Source: Liolophura sinensis (Eukaryota; Mollusca; Polyplacophora; Chitonida; Chitonidae). From it: a stretch of 64,000 nucleotides of DNA. The stretch lies in assembly GCF_032854445.1 (NCBI RefSeq), contig NC_088296.1:15553485-15617484 (forward strand), in the 5' to 3' direction. Numbering within the stretch: position 1 is the first letter of the stretch; the number at the start of each line of letters is the position of its first letter. Made by a program: the position numbers and the translations under genes. The notes under the pieces are model-generated. The model worked only from the letters and a program-made list of their open reading frames with translations, was not told the DNA's origin and ran no database searches. Positions 33,815 through 48,200 of the stretch are shown piece by piece.

Positions 33815-36800
33815 GTAATGAAAACGATCAGTCTTGGTGAATGAAATACAGGTAAAATCAGACGTGGATATGACGTCTTCTGTACACAAGTACAATTTTG
33901 TTACACAAATGGCAGTAGATTTCATTGTGCTCAACTATGTCATTATTTGGGATCGACTTCGTTGGATAATTGGGGTAATTAAAGGTGTAATTACAGGTGT
34001 GTAAACCTTGAGCTACTATTCTAAAAGATAATTGATACGGATGGCTTTTTGGTAAGTTTTTAGAGCTTTAAGCCTGTGCCCATAAAGGATTTGTGATCGG
34101 AATTGAATGACTGGTATACTGATTTTAATGTCAATCACTAATTACAGGTGTTTAATCTCTGTGATTAACAGAACCGTTGAACCTGGATGTGAAAATTTGT
34201 TTGGTGTTGAAGTAGGCGTGTGTGGTCAGAATTTTAGGGAAAAGGTTTTATATTAATATAGTTTTTATATTAATATAGCTTTAATATGTTCTTTTCACCG
34301 GTGAGAATACGTATATACATATAGTGACTGTTAATTCTTCCCCAGGTGATTCTGAACTCGCTCTGTGCTACTATATCAATGTAGGGCACATATATACTAT
34401 ATAGTCAAATAGACTGAGTCTGTGAGGCATCAGAGAAAAGTTGTACAGTGTTGCGATTGTTCATTATAATTATAATTAGCTTCAATAACTGTAAACCTTG
34501 CAATAGACTAAACAATATATTTGTGTTTTGTCTAATGATGTATTGATATGAGCACATTATAATCAAATTATGTTACAAACAAGCAGATGTTCTGTACATG
34601 TGCATAGGAGCATAAAAAGCATGTGCTGTAAAATTTAAGCTTAGGTCTCTGAGGGAAAAAAAATCTTGAGTGTACTCTCGAAGAAGAAAAAAGTCTTGTG
34701 GTTTTACAGTTCAAAGTTTAAGTCATGGGTTTTTAGAGGCTAGCACTTGAGAGGAAAAAAAGGTTGTGGGGAGGTGGTGGGGGAGAAGGGGGGCGGTGTA
34801 CATGCATTTACTACACACACGTGTTTATTTCACGTTTGTCGTTCACGCGCCGTGTTTGACTTTCATTCATGAAATCTGCAGCATTAAAAGCCGCAACATA
34901 ACCTCTTTTGATTTCATGCATAAATTTGTACCGGGATTTTCTATACAAGTGCTCTCTAACAATAAGCCAGGCCGCATATGAAGATAAACCGAGTTGACTG
35001 TTTTGCCTTCGCTCGGAGCTGAAAAAAAAAATGGGCTTGGCTATTTTCGGGGGCGGGTGGGAAGGTAAGTGAAGCGCGGACCTGGTTGAGGGCCGGTGAG
35101 GAGCTGAAGCACGCGATCAGAGAATCTATGTGCTGCAAACAGCAGGGGTGGTAAGCCAACTGTTGTTTCTGCCGGTAAATGTCGCCTAGAAATTGCCTTT
35201 ACTCCGAGGTTGGCCGTGTTGATTTTGCTCGCTTACCCCAAATCTTATGTTCGATTTGGGTCCATCGAAACGAGCACAGCGCATATTTCTGGTGTTTAGA
35301 TAGACTACGGAGAGGGGGATTGAGCCGGGAGAAAACGGCGCGCAGTCGACAAGCTTGTTTGATATTTCTTTGGGCGTGGGGGAAAATCTATATCTATAGC
35401 CCTGTCAAACGGTGCCGCGAAGTCCAGTTGTTCATGCAGGCATTCACACAGCGACTTGTCATTTTTTTCACACGATGACAACTATACATATGAAATTGTC
35501 TTAGTAGCTTAGCATCATTGAAGTCAGGATTTGTAGAGGGGGCCATACAAAGTAATTGCTTGTCGAAACATAAATTAATGTTTCTATGGGAAAAATTGAA
35601 AAGTTTTCATTTTTGGTGGTAGGACATGGGGCGGATGTGTAGGGGGGAGGGGGAGTAAATATAGATAACTATTGGCCTCGACGGTATTTTTTTTTTTTTT
35701 TAACGAAATCGGATTGGATGCCAGAATACATTTACTCCCGTAAAATGAATACATTTCACCATGTGATTGACAACTTATCATTGCAGAATTAGTGCGGGAA
35801 ACGTTTACAACAACAACAGCAGAAAAGTTTCACAATGACTTCGAGTAACAACGTTTTGTTATATTTTATAGCGTTTCCGTCATGGCAGTTTTGCATAAAC
35901 ACTACCATCACGTAGGCTGTCTGTAAATTGTTCTCAGCTTGGAAACGATATGCAAATTATTGACCCGTTTGATCCCGTTTACTCGGTGCAATATGTCTAT
36001 TTGAACTTGTCCGTCGTTAAACCGTATTTGTATTTGAAATAAAAAAGAAGAAAAACAGAAAACTCGGGCAGAAAAATGTATATAAAAGGAGGGCGCAGAG
36101 AGACAAAAGCACGGTCGTTGGGATTTTTCTTCTCAGGTATTTGTTTTTTTTTTTTTTTTGTTGTTTTTTTCGATATGCACAAAACCGCTGTCCACTCGGC
36201 TATCTCGTAGCCGGCAAGGCAGTGAGGAGCCCGGAGGCTTGAGCGTCTGCTGTCGACTCATCGTGCCGAGGCGAGGCCGTCGTCTGGGCGGCCGCCTCGC
36301 GGCAGACATCGGGTAATTACCGTGGCGCCAGCCTCGAGTGCCGCGAGTTTATCAGTCGGTTGAGCGCTGCAATTATACGAAGCATTCCTCTCTCAAATTT
36401 CTTTTTCTGAATAGAAAATTAAGCTCAGGTCTAGGCCGTCGTCTGCGCTGGTCATTATCAGTTGAATATCATTGTAGGTTAGCCTAGTTTTGACTTTCTC
36501 ATACACCCACCCCCTACGCCACCACCCCTCCCCCTTCCTGGTGTCCTTTGAGTTAAATATTTTTTAGATGCCTCCCACCTGTCATCTTGTTGGCTATTGT
36601 TCAAATGTACCCTACTATAAAAACCGCATGCTCTTCGCCTATGCATCGCTTATTTATCCTTCGTGTTTATTTTTATCTAGCTAGCCTGTCATTCATGAAT
36701 AATAGTAGAATTTTTCTGTGTAATCTTTAGTCTCAGACAGGCATTTCTGTTCTAGTTCTAGACTAAATAAACACAAAATGTTATTCATGTAAACAAATTT

Positions 36801-39800
36801 ATTACAAAGTAACTCAAAAGTGTTTATCTGGCAACTAACCATAAACAATGTTGCTGAACAACCTTTCTCTTATTGAATGTTACTCTTGGTGCAAATGTGA
36901 ACATTATTACTGTTTACTTAATGTTTTAGCTAGCTGTTTTAGTAATATCTTCATTATGATTGCAAATGGACAAGCCTTAATCTATAACACTCTCTAACAG
37001 TTTTTGTATACTCAAATATAAAAAAATTTATTTCTAGGTAAGTTTTCCAGTTTCATTTAAATTAGGTGGTATTACAAAGTAATGATTTGCCCTGGACATT
37101 TTTGTACAGCATACATCAAAACTGAAACAGTCTAATGAAGAACAGTCAGTGGATCTGTTATAAAACTGAGTTAAATGTGAACAGCATGTATTATGACATA
37201 TGGCCTCAATTTCATTTGAGGCATGTGAATGAGAATAGGTAAAAAGTTCTTGTTTGTTTAAAGTAGTACACAGTATCTTCCTTTTTACATGTATCAACAT
37301 CTTGTTATTGCATCATTTTGCATGTTCTGCTGAAAAAAAAAAACACTTCTAGTTTTGTTGAACTACTTACATTCATACAATGAAATGAAACTCCTCTCCT
37401 TCATTTGAATGTAAGGAGGTGTCTGATTGACATTATTTCGTATGCATTTTTGTTTAAAAAACAGTTGACACCAGCCTAATTAAATTTGCTATTAAGTTAT
37501 GCAGGCTGCTTTATTATTATCATTATTATTATTGTTATTTATTTTTCTGTTGCTAAAGTTATTTACATCCTGAACATAAAATCACTCCCCCCACTCCCCC
37601 AACATCCATTATCCCCTCTGTTACGTACAGTAGCAAAGTTTGTGCAAGCTCTTTCCAGTAAGAACAACTGTCATGTCTAATACAGGAGTAGCAATGAGTT
37701 AATGTTTTGATCCCCTTTGTTTGTTTTCATTTCAAAGTTATGACGGTGTTTCCTGGTCAGATTCAAATAGAACTCTAGGAGAGTTATTAATAGGCTGTGT
37801 GGGTGTGTTTAAGTTGTGAATGAAGGACAGGATGCGGTGGGGAGGGGTTTTTAAGAGGGATTAGGGTAGTGTGTTATGGTCATTTATTGTTTCGTCCTGA
37901 CCACATCATTGAACATCGTGGTATGATGGACATAGCATTATGGCAATAACAAAATGGTTTTGCTTCCGAGTTCAAGTCCGGCTCTCGCTGGCCTGATTTT
38001 GACACTGTTGGTGTGACATTGTCTTTGAGTAGGCAAGAAATCAATTGTCAAACAAAACCATTAAGAGTAGCAAATGTACCAAACAAACAGATTCGGTTTA
38101 TTTGTCTGGCTTCTTTTTATTGTGATGTTGTGGCCGGGTGATCTAATCTAACACAGGCCAATTTGTTTTTTATTCTACACATAAAACAATCCAAAACCAG
38201 CTAAGGTGAAGAACACACTTTTAAAAGTAAGAACCAGCCTTTGGTCATTGAAATACTTTTATAAGTGTATGATTTCTAAGGGTGAGGAACCCTTGTTTAT
38301 CCGTGCACATGTTTATTTGTCATGTATCCAAACTGGCAAGTAAAACTGACTTGTCATGGCAATATATTGTTTTGAGAAGGAAAAAAAAAAACTAACCGAA
38401 CTAACCGTGGCTCTCTGTGTTTTCAGATCCTCCATCACCAACCATATCACGACCTGTACTGGAACGGGTAGCTAAAAATACAGGTAGGCCCATTATCACC
38501 TGGTTGTACATCAAGTGCTCGTTAAGCACCTGAGTTTCTTAATTACAGGTAGTCTCTAGTCTCTGAGCTTTTCTTCGTTTCATCCTGCTCCTTTCTCCTG
38601 CCTTTTACGTTTAATTAATTACCCCCAATTTCTCAACCTTAAATTATTGTAATTTAAGGGAATCAGAGATTACATGCCATTCGTGAATGAAATGATCTCG
38701 CGTGCCATTTTTGACTTTGAAGTCTGTATATAGTATAGCAATTTCCCTATGCATTTTGGTATTTATAACTTTGAATGAACGATTACGGTGTATGTATATA
38801 CAACATCTGCAATATCACAACCACACTGAGATTTTGTGCCACATCAGCAATATTATTTATATAACCAAATTAATTATATATTAATTATGTATGGCTTTAT
38901 ATCAGATCAGCCTTATTACAGCCACATTATGACTTTGTTACTTCATCAAAATAATTACTGTTACAGCCATTATTATCACTGTACGCTGCATCAGCAATGT
39001 AATTACAGCCACATTATGACTTTGTTACATCATCAAAATAATTACTGTTACAGCCATATTATCACTGTACGCTGCATCAAAATAATTAGTTACAGCCATA
39101 TTATCACTGTATGCTGCATCAGCAATGTAATTACAGCCACATTATGACTTTGTTACATCATCAAAATAATTAGTTACAGCCATATTATCACTGTACGCTG
39201 CATCCAAATAATTACTGTTACAGCCATATTATCACTGTATGCTGCATCAGCAATGTAATTACAGCCACATTATGACTTTGTTACATCATCAAAATAATTA
39301 CTGTTACAGCCATATTATCACTGTACGTTGCATCAGCAATGTAATTACAGCCACATTATGACTTTGTTACATCATCAAAATAATTACTGTTACAGCCATA
39401 TTATCACCGTACGCTGCATCAAAATAATTACTGTTACAGCCATATTATCACTGTATGCTGCATCAGCAATGTAATTACAGCCACATTATGACTTTGTTAC
39501 ATCATCAGAATAATTACTGTTACAGCCATATTATCACTGTACGCTGCATCAGCAATGTAATTACAGCCACATTATGACTTTGTTACATCATCAACATAAT
39601 TACTGGTACAGCCATATTATCACTGTACGTTGGATCAGCAATGTAATTACAGCCATATTATGACTTTATGCTAACCTAGCAAGATAATTACAGCAGCCAT
39701 ATCATGGCCTTAAACTGCATTAGCAGTATAATTATCGCAGCCACATTATGGCATAATGCCAGTCCCATGGTAGCAATATCACAACCATGATATGATTTTA

Positions 39801-41808
39801 AGCTATCATATAATGATATTGTTCTACATCAGCAATAAAATTACAGCCACATTATGGCATAATGTCAGTCCCACAGCAACAATATTACAACCATGATATG
39901 ATTTTAAGCTATCATATATAATGACATTATTCTATATCAGCAATATAATTACAGCCACATTATGGCATAATGCCAGTCCCAGGGTAGCAATATTACAACC
40001 ATGATATGATTTTAAGCTATCATATATAATGACATTATTCTATATCAGCAATATAATTACAGCCACATTATGGCTTTATGCCAGTCCCACAGCAACAATA
40101 TTACAACCATGATATGATTTTAAGCTGTCATATATAATGACATTATTCTATATCAGCAATATAATTACAGCCACATTATGGCTTTATGCCAGTCCCACCG
40201 CAGCAATATCACAACCATGATATGATTTTAAGCTGTCATATATAATGACATTATTCTACATCAGCAATATAATTACAGCCACATTATGGCATAATGCCAG
40301 TCCCACAGCAGCAATATTACAACCATGATATGATTTTAAGCTGTCATATATAATGACATTATTCTACATCAGCAATATAATTACAGCCACATTATGGCAT
40401 AATGCCAGTCCCACCGCAGCAATATCACAACCATGATATGATTTTAAGCTGTCATATATAATGACATTATTCTACATCAGCAATATAATTACAGCCACAT
40501 TATGGCATAATGCCAGTCCCACAGCAGCAATATTACAACCATGATATGATTTTAAGCTGTCATATATAATGACATTATTCTACATCAGCAATATAATTAC
40601 AGCCACATAATGGCATAATGCCAGTCCCACTGCAGCAATATTACAACCATGATATGATTTTAAGCCACATGATCAATATGGTATCAACCATATCAACGAG
40701 TACACATTCTTGAATATATCCACATCAGGGGCTTGTTTCCGAAAGCGCACGTAACGTTACCTGCACTTAATTTCCATGGCAACCAGTACTGTAGGTATTA
40801 CGTCCCAATGGTAGTCACGTAGAGGTAGCGCAATGATCGCTTTGTGAAACAAAAAATAATGTCTTAAACCCCAGTGAATCTTTCCATATAAAACAGAGCT
40901 GAAGGAACAGTTGTAACTGATAAAGTACCCTTTTATAGTTTAGTTGTAGGTCATTTAATATGGCAAGTTCAGGAAAATATTGGTATTTACTTCTGCGTGC
41001 ACTTGATGATCTGTTTCATTTTGTGGCAGATTGCTGACTTAAAGACATGAAAAGCTACGCAAGCGAACATAATAGATTTATTTGTATAAAACATAAGCAT
41101 TGATTAACATCATTCTCAGATGAATGCTCAAAACCATCCATTAAGACAACATCAAAGCGTCCCTAACTTAACAGTGCTGGCAAAACGTTTGTTATTTTTT
41201 GGGCTGCTCATGTATACTTATTGATCCCTGGTGTGCAGTGAGGGTTATCTCAAGGCACCCCATGTGACCTCGAAACCACCCATCGCCACGGTGATGCACA
41301 CAGGCAAAGATGGCTGCCGCCTAGACAAATTACCTCATTCTCAATGGCTCCAGGAGTCTAGGCTTGTTGTTTACTGGGGGTTTAGGTCTGGTGACTGACT
41401 GTACAGCCAGATCTGACCAGCATCTGATAAGGAACATGCTCTGTGCTGTTCTGGCAGACTGCATGCCTGAGGAATTTTACAACTAATGTTTAACATACAG
41501 TCCTATTTTTTTTATTCTTTTGCTCAACATTTTTTGTGTGATGTCAGCTTACATATAAGTAGTACATATATCTCTTTTTTTTATGGAGATCAAATTTTTT
41601 TTAATTTGCTATTAGTATAGTCTTCCCTTCTTGATGTTCTTTTATGTGTAGTACACACACAAACACACACACACATACTTGCTATATGCTCTAGATGTTT
41701 TCTATCACTATGAGATCTTGGCAGGAAAATTCACAGTCACTGGGTCAATCATTCAGTCAGTGACATCAGTGAAGTTCATTTTTTAAACATGTAGTCATCT
41801 CATGTTTT

Positions 41809-41840
<32 letters not shown>

Positions 41841-42228
41841 TACTCTTGAATATTTTGGTCAGGTTGACAGGTTTATTTCAAGTGCAGATATTCATAGTCA
41901 CCACAGTATTTGGTAATCAGATTCTTCTCAGTGTGCTTTTCTTTATACCATGTAATTGTGATAAATGAACACTGCTACCAAACCAGTTTGGCTAAACAAT
42001 TTAACAACAATATAATTATTTGAACATGCATTTATGTTGTTAACTCATTTTAATTTTTCTCCTACAGTCACAGGTTGTCAGATTATGGAAGAACCTTCAC
42101 CTGTTTTAGAAACGGAAACAGGACTAACACCTCCTCCCTACCAACAGTATGTTACAGGTAAGTTCCTTCCTATTTCATTGAACCCCCTCCTCCTCCTCCC
42201 TAGTCTGAAATGGACTGACCCTATTGCA

Positions 42229-42259
<31 letters not shown>

Positions 42260-45200
42260 CCTCCCCATAGACAGAATTCTTGTAGTTCCATGTTGGAAGA
42301 TAGTCTAGGTGGAAGAAGTGCATATGTTCACATTCAGTGTGCATTTTGTTGACTGTAGTGCCAATGCCCTCAATTTAATTTTTGGTTTTTGACACATTAT
42401 CATGAACAGACATGTATTCGGATATGCAAATTAAATATTGATGATTTATGGTCTAAATTAGATACATATAAAAGGCAGAAAATTGATGAGTTTGACTGTC
42501 AATGAATATGCATTGGATTGTCACAGATTGATCATACAAACTCATTTTTCTATTAAGGTGCTCTTAAAGAAAGCGTTTTAAACCATAGCTAACCACATAG
42601 ATGTGTATCTTATTAATTTAACTTATTAAATCTTGTCATTGATGTGTGCTATCTTTGGATGTTTACTGGATTCATCTCTAGTCTCACAATACGTGGTCTG
42701 GTTGCGTGTGTACCACGTGAGACGAATGTCCTATCGATGTTTTTAGGAGATCTGAATGATTTGAACAGATCTACCTGGTGTTTTTGCACAAAAAACGAAA
42801 TATGTTGGATGGTTATGAACTTGTTTGATCTGGTTAAACCACCAACGATGCTGACATGTAGCCTTAGGTATACCCGGGGGGGGGTGGGGATGGGGTGGTG
42901 GGGGGTGGGGGGGTCTTAGTGCCTTTGAGACGCCCTATTCTGATTGAATTAACACAAGAGAGGTAGGAAAAATAGGAGAAAATTGGAAATGGGACGGTCT
43001 GCAATGTGGTGTGTAGACATGCTGCAACCTGTTAAAGTATTTTTTATTTTTTTCATTTTTTAAAGAAGCCAAGTGAAAACTTTCAACTGTAGACGTGTCT
43101 AAAGCTTTCCTTTATAAAATGAAGACAGTGTTTTCAGTCCTATATCAAACTGCTTGTAATGAGCAAGATGAATGTCCTCAAACGCAAGGTCAGGGTCAAG
43201 GTCATGACAACAGACAGGTAGCCATTTTGAAACTAAATCATTGCTGATTGGTCAGAATTCATCATAATTGTTACAGCATGCAAATATTTTCATGTGTGGT
43301 ATAGAAATGCGTTTTGGGGTTGGATTTAGGTATGCTAGGAGCAGATATTAAGTTGTAGGTGAAGCTACTCTTTGTACATTTCATGAGTTAACAAAGAAGT
43401 CCCATGTACTGATGTAATTCTGACATTTTCTATAGGGAAGCATTGCTATTAAGATAGGCCTTACAAATATGTACTAAGAGATCATCAATCATTCAACACT
43501 AAAAGGGTGGGGACAACAGAAGGGTCTTTCAGACTTGTGAGTATTTTCCGGCAAGGATTCTGTTCGCATGTTCAGTTTACGATTGACCTCGTGATGTCCC
43601 CAGTGTCTTTACACCACGGCCTTTGGCGGAGTTTTTAAGGGATTAAGTAACTGGGCACAATCAGTTGTTGTTGTTCTATAGGGGGTGTTGGGTTACATTT
43701 AGTCTCAATAGCAAATAATTTCTGCTGGCGTCTTTTTACAGTCCAAGACCTTTCTTAGGGCGGCCAGGGCTTTTGTTCTTCCCCTCGAGTGCCGGTATTA
43801 ATTTTCCTCGTCTCCCCAAGCTTTAGGACAGCCCCTATGCGCTCCTGTCTAGTTTTGCGACCTGTTTCTCCCGGCAACTCAGAACCCAGAGTAGACTTGC
43901 CTATTCTTACCTCCCCACACAGAAGATCTCAGCTCGAGATAGGACTGTAACTGATACTGCCTCTAAAGCCAACCCCTTTGTCCCTGACCAAACAATAACC
44001 CTTTTTGTCAGCCCCTGGGGACCCCAGAGGTACTCAGGACTGGGCTTATCTGACGCCCAGACCTATACTTTACATACCAATAGGCCTGTCTTCATAACTA
44101 TACCACACCTACAGTGTCCATGGGCTTTTAGTATATATGGTCAAGGTACACTCTACTGACTTGTAAAACATCCAATTATGCTGATGTACATTTACATTTT
44201 ACTTGCACATTTTCCATTGACTTTTAACTTTTTTTGACTATATAGATTTGTAAAACATCCATTTGTGCTGATGTACATTTACATTGTACTTGCACATTGT
44301 CCATTGGCCTTCAACTTTTTTGACTATATAGACTTGTAAAACATCCAGTTATGCCAATGTGCATTTACATTGTACTTGCACATTTTCCATTGACTTTTAA
44401 CTTTTTTTGACTATATAGACTTGTAAAACATCCATTTGTGCTGATGTACATTTACATTGTACTTGCACATTGTCCATTGGCCTTTAACTTTTTTGACTAT
44501 ATAGACTTGTAAAACATCCATTTATGCCATTGTGCATTTACATTGTACTTGCACATTTTCCATTGACTTTAAACTTTTTTTGACTATATAGACTTGTAAA
44601 ACATCCATTTATGCTGATGTACATTTACATTGTACTTGCACATTTTCCATTGACTTTTAACTTTTTTTGACTATATAGACTTGTCAAACATCCATTTATG
44701 CCAATGTGCATTTACATTTTACTTGCACATTGTCCATTGGCCTTTAACTTTTTTGACTATATAGACTTGTCAAACATCCATTTATGCTGATGTACATTTA
44801 CATTGTACTTGCACATTGTCCATTGGCCTTTAGCTTTTTTGACTATATAGGCTTGTCAAACATCCATTTATGCTGATGTACATTTACATTGTACTTGCAC
44901 ATTGTCCATTGGCCTTTAACTTTTTTGACTGTATAGACTTGTCAAACATCCATTTATGCTGATGTACATTTACATTGTACTTGCACATTGTCCATTGGCC
45001 TTTAACTTTTTTGACTATATAGACTTGTACATGTATGGAAAAGATCTACATGAATTTCTTCCAATTAACGTTACTCTAATGTGGCAGTTCTTGAGGTAAA
45101 ACATTGTCCCATAATTACCAGGACCTGTTTGCAATTGTTCAGGAGTCATGGCATTGCTTCATAATTACCACAACTGTTCGCGAATTATGGCATTGCCTCA

Positions 45201-48200
45201 TAATTGCTAAAACTTCAAATCCATGCTATTCTTCGTAAGTTACGACATTGCCTCGTAATTGCCAATATTTCAGATCTGTGCTATTCTTCATGAGCTACGG
45301 CATAATTTACATGCACCAAGAGTGTTCACATCCTTGCTGTTGTTCATGAGTTATGGCATTGCTTCATGATTGCCAGCACTGCTCATGTTCATGAGTTCAG
45401 GCATTGGCTCATTATTACCCAGACTGTTGATATTTTATTGCTACATGGTTGCGAGGACTGTTGATGAGTTAATTTTGACAGTGCCTCATAATTGCTGAGA
45501 CTCTTGATAATATATTTCCTATTGTTCATGGGTTATGGCTTGGCTTAATTCATAATTGACAAGGATGTACACATTCTGTTCATAAATCACAACATTGCAA
45601 CACGACTGCCAGGACTGTTGGCATTTTCACTATTGTTCATAAGTCACAGCATTGCCACACGACTGCCAGGACTGTTGGCATTTTTACTATTGTTCATAAG
45701 TCACAGCATTGCCACACGACTGCCAGGACTGTTGGCATTTTTACTATTGTTCATAAGTCACAACATTGCCACACGACTGCCAGGACTGTTGGCATTTTTA
45801 CTATTGTTCATAAGTCACAGCATTGCCACACGACTGCCAGGACTGTTGGCATTTTTACTATTGTTCATAAGTTACAGCATTGCCACACGACTGCCAGGAC
45901 TGTTGGCATTTTTACTATTGTTCATAAGTCACAGCATTGCCACACGACTGCCAGGACTGTTGGCATTTTTACTATTGTTCATAAGTCACAACATTGCAAC
46001 ATGACTGCCAGGGCTGTTGGCATTTTTACTATTGTTCATAAGTCACAGCATTGCCACACGACTGCCAGGACTGTTGGCGTTTTTACTATTGTTCATAAGT
46101 TACAGCATTGCCACACGACTGCCAGGACTGTTGGCGTTTTTACTATTGTTCATAAGTCACAGCATTGCCACACGACTGCCAGGACTGTTGGCGTTTTTAC
46201 TATTGTTCATGAGTCACAGCATTGCCACACGACTGCCAGGACTGTTGGCATTTTTACTATTGTTCATAAGTCACAGCATTGCCACACGACTGCCAGGGCT
46301 GTTGGCATTTTTACTATTGTTCATAAGTCACAGCATTGCCACACGACTGCCAGGACTGTTGGCATTTTTACTATTGTTCATAAGTCACAGCATTGCCACA
46401 CGACTGCCAGGACTGTTGGCGTTTTTACTATTGTTCATAAGTCACAGCATTGCCACACGACTGCCAGGACTGTTGGCATTTTTACTATTGTTCATAAGTC
46501 ACAGCATTGCCACACGACTGCCAGGACTGTTGGCGTTTTTACTATTGTTCATGAGTCACAGCATTGCCACACGACTGCCAGGACTGTTGGCATTTTTACT
46601 ATTGTTCATAAGTCACAGCATTGCCACACGACTGCCAGGACTGTTGGCATTTTTACTATTGTTCATAAGTCACAGCATTGCCACACGACTGCCAGGGCTG
46701 TTGGCATTTTTACTATTGTTCATAAGTCACAGCATTGCCACACGACTGCCAGGACTGTTGGCATTTTCGCTATTGTTCATAAGTCACAGCATTGCCACAC
46801 GACTGCCAGGACTGTTGGCATTTTTACTATTGTTCATAAGTCACAGCATTGCCACACGACTGCCAGGGCTGTTGGCATTTTTACTATTGTTCATAAGTCA
46901 CAGCATTGCCACACGACTGCCAGGACTGTTGGCATTTTTACTATTGTTCATAAGTCACAGCATTGCCACACGACTGCCAGGGCTGTTGGCATTTTTACTA
47001 TTGTTCATAAGTCACAGCATTGCCACACAACTGCCAGGACTGTTGGCATTTTCGCTATTGTTCATAAGTCACAGCATTGCCACACGACTGCCAGGACTGT
47101 TGGCATTTTTACTATTGTTCATAAGTCACAGCATTGCCACACGACTGCCAGGACTGTTGGCATTTTCGCTATTGTTCATAAGTCACAGCATTGCCACACG
47201 ACTGCCAGGACTGTTGGCATTTTCACTATTGTTCATAAGTCACAGCATTGCCACACGACTGCCAGGACTGTTGGCATTTTCACTATTGTTCATAAGTCAC
47301 AGCATTGCCACACGACTGCCAGGACTGTTGGCATTTTCGCTATTGTTCATAAGTCACAGCATTGCCACACGACTGCCAGGACTGTTGGCATTTTTACTAT
47401 TGTTCATGAGTCACAACATTGCCACACGACTGCCAGGACTGTTGGCATTTTTACTATTGTTCATAAGTCACAGCATAGCCACACGACTGCCAGGGCTGTT
47501 GGCATTTTTACTATTGTTCATAAGTCACAGCATTGCCACACGACTGCCAGGACTGTTGGCATTTTCGCTATTGTTCATAAGTCACAGCATTGCCACACGA
47601 CTGCCAGGACTGTTGGCATTTTTACTATTGTTCATAAGTCACAGCATTGCCACACGACTGCCAGGACTGTTGGCATTTTTACTATTGTTCATGAGTCACA
47701 ACATTGCAACATGACTGCCAGGACTGTTCATAAGTTATGGCTAAAGATTTCCTTGTGTGAGGACATAAGTTATATCAGTACCACACATGTGGTATCACAC
47801 GATTGGTCGTTTTTCTTCCCACTGATTGATTACTTGTTTGCTGGTTTACCTGAATGTCTGTAGTTGTGCGCTTATCTTTAACGAACGTCTGACGACTCAC
47901 CTGTGCAGGGATAGGTACCTGTATTAAAGGCTGTTTTATGGAAAAGCTGGCCCTCTCAGTCACCCTTATCAACTCTGGGTAAGAACTTGTGGGTTATGGA
48001 TGTGGATAAACTTGATGGTCAGCCTTGTTGTTTACATGTACGTCTTCACGTGTGCAGTGACAAACATGTACAGTATGCATTCAGTATGTTGTGTAGGCCA
48101 TACAGGTAGAAAGGTAAAACCATTCATAGAGCTTTTCTTATTTGTCAAGGTATATTGTTTAATATCGTTATTCCAGTGTCTCTCATTAAACTTTGATTTA

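Noticed and set aside
31897-36329. Fly Dad-type activating element (GGCGCCA-N4-GNCV) at the GGCGCC sites 31897 and 36324
   Set aside because: Neither site fits the second half of the motif on either strand; only the GGCGCC core is present.
46001-47863. 620-residue open frame (and a 565-residue one in another frame)
   Set aside because: Both are translations of the 57-bp satellite (19 codons per unit) inside Smad intron 3; two frames open at once is a repeat effect.
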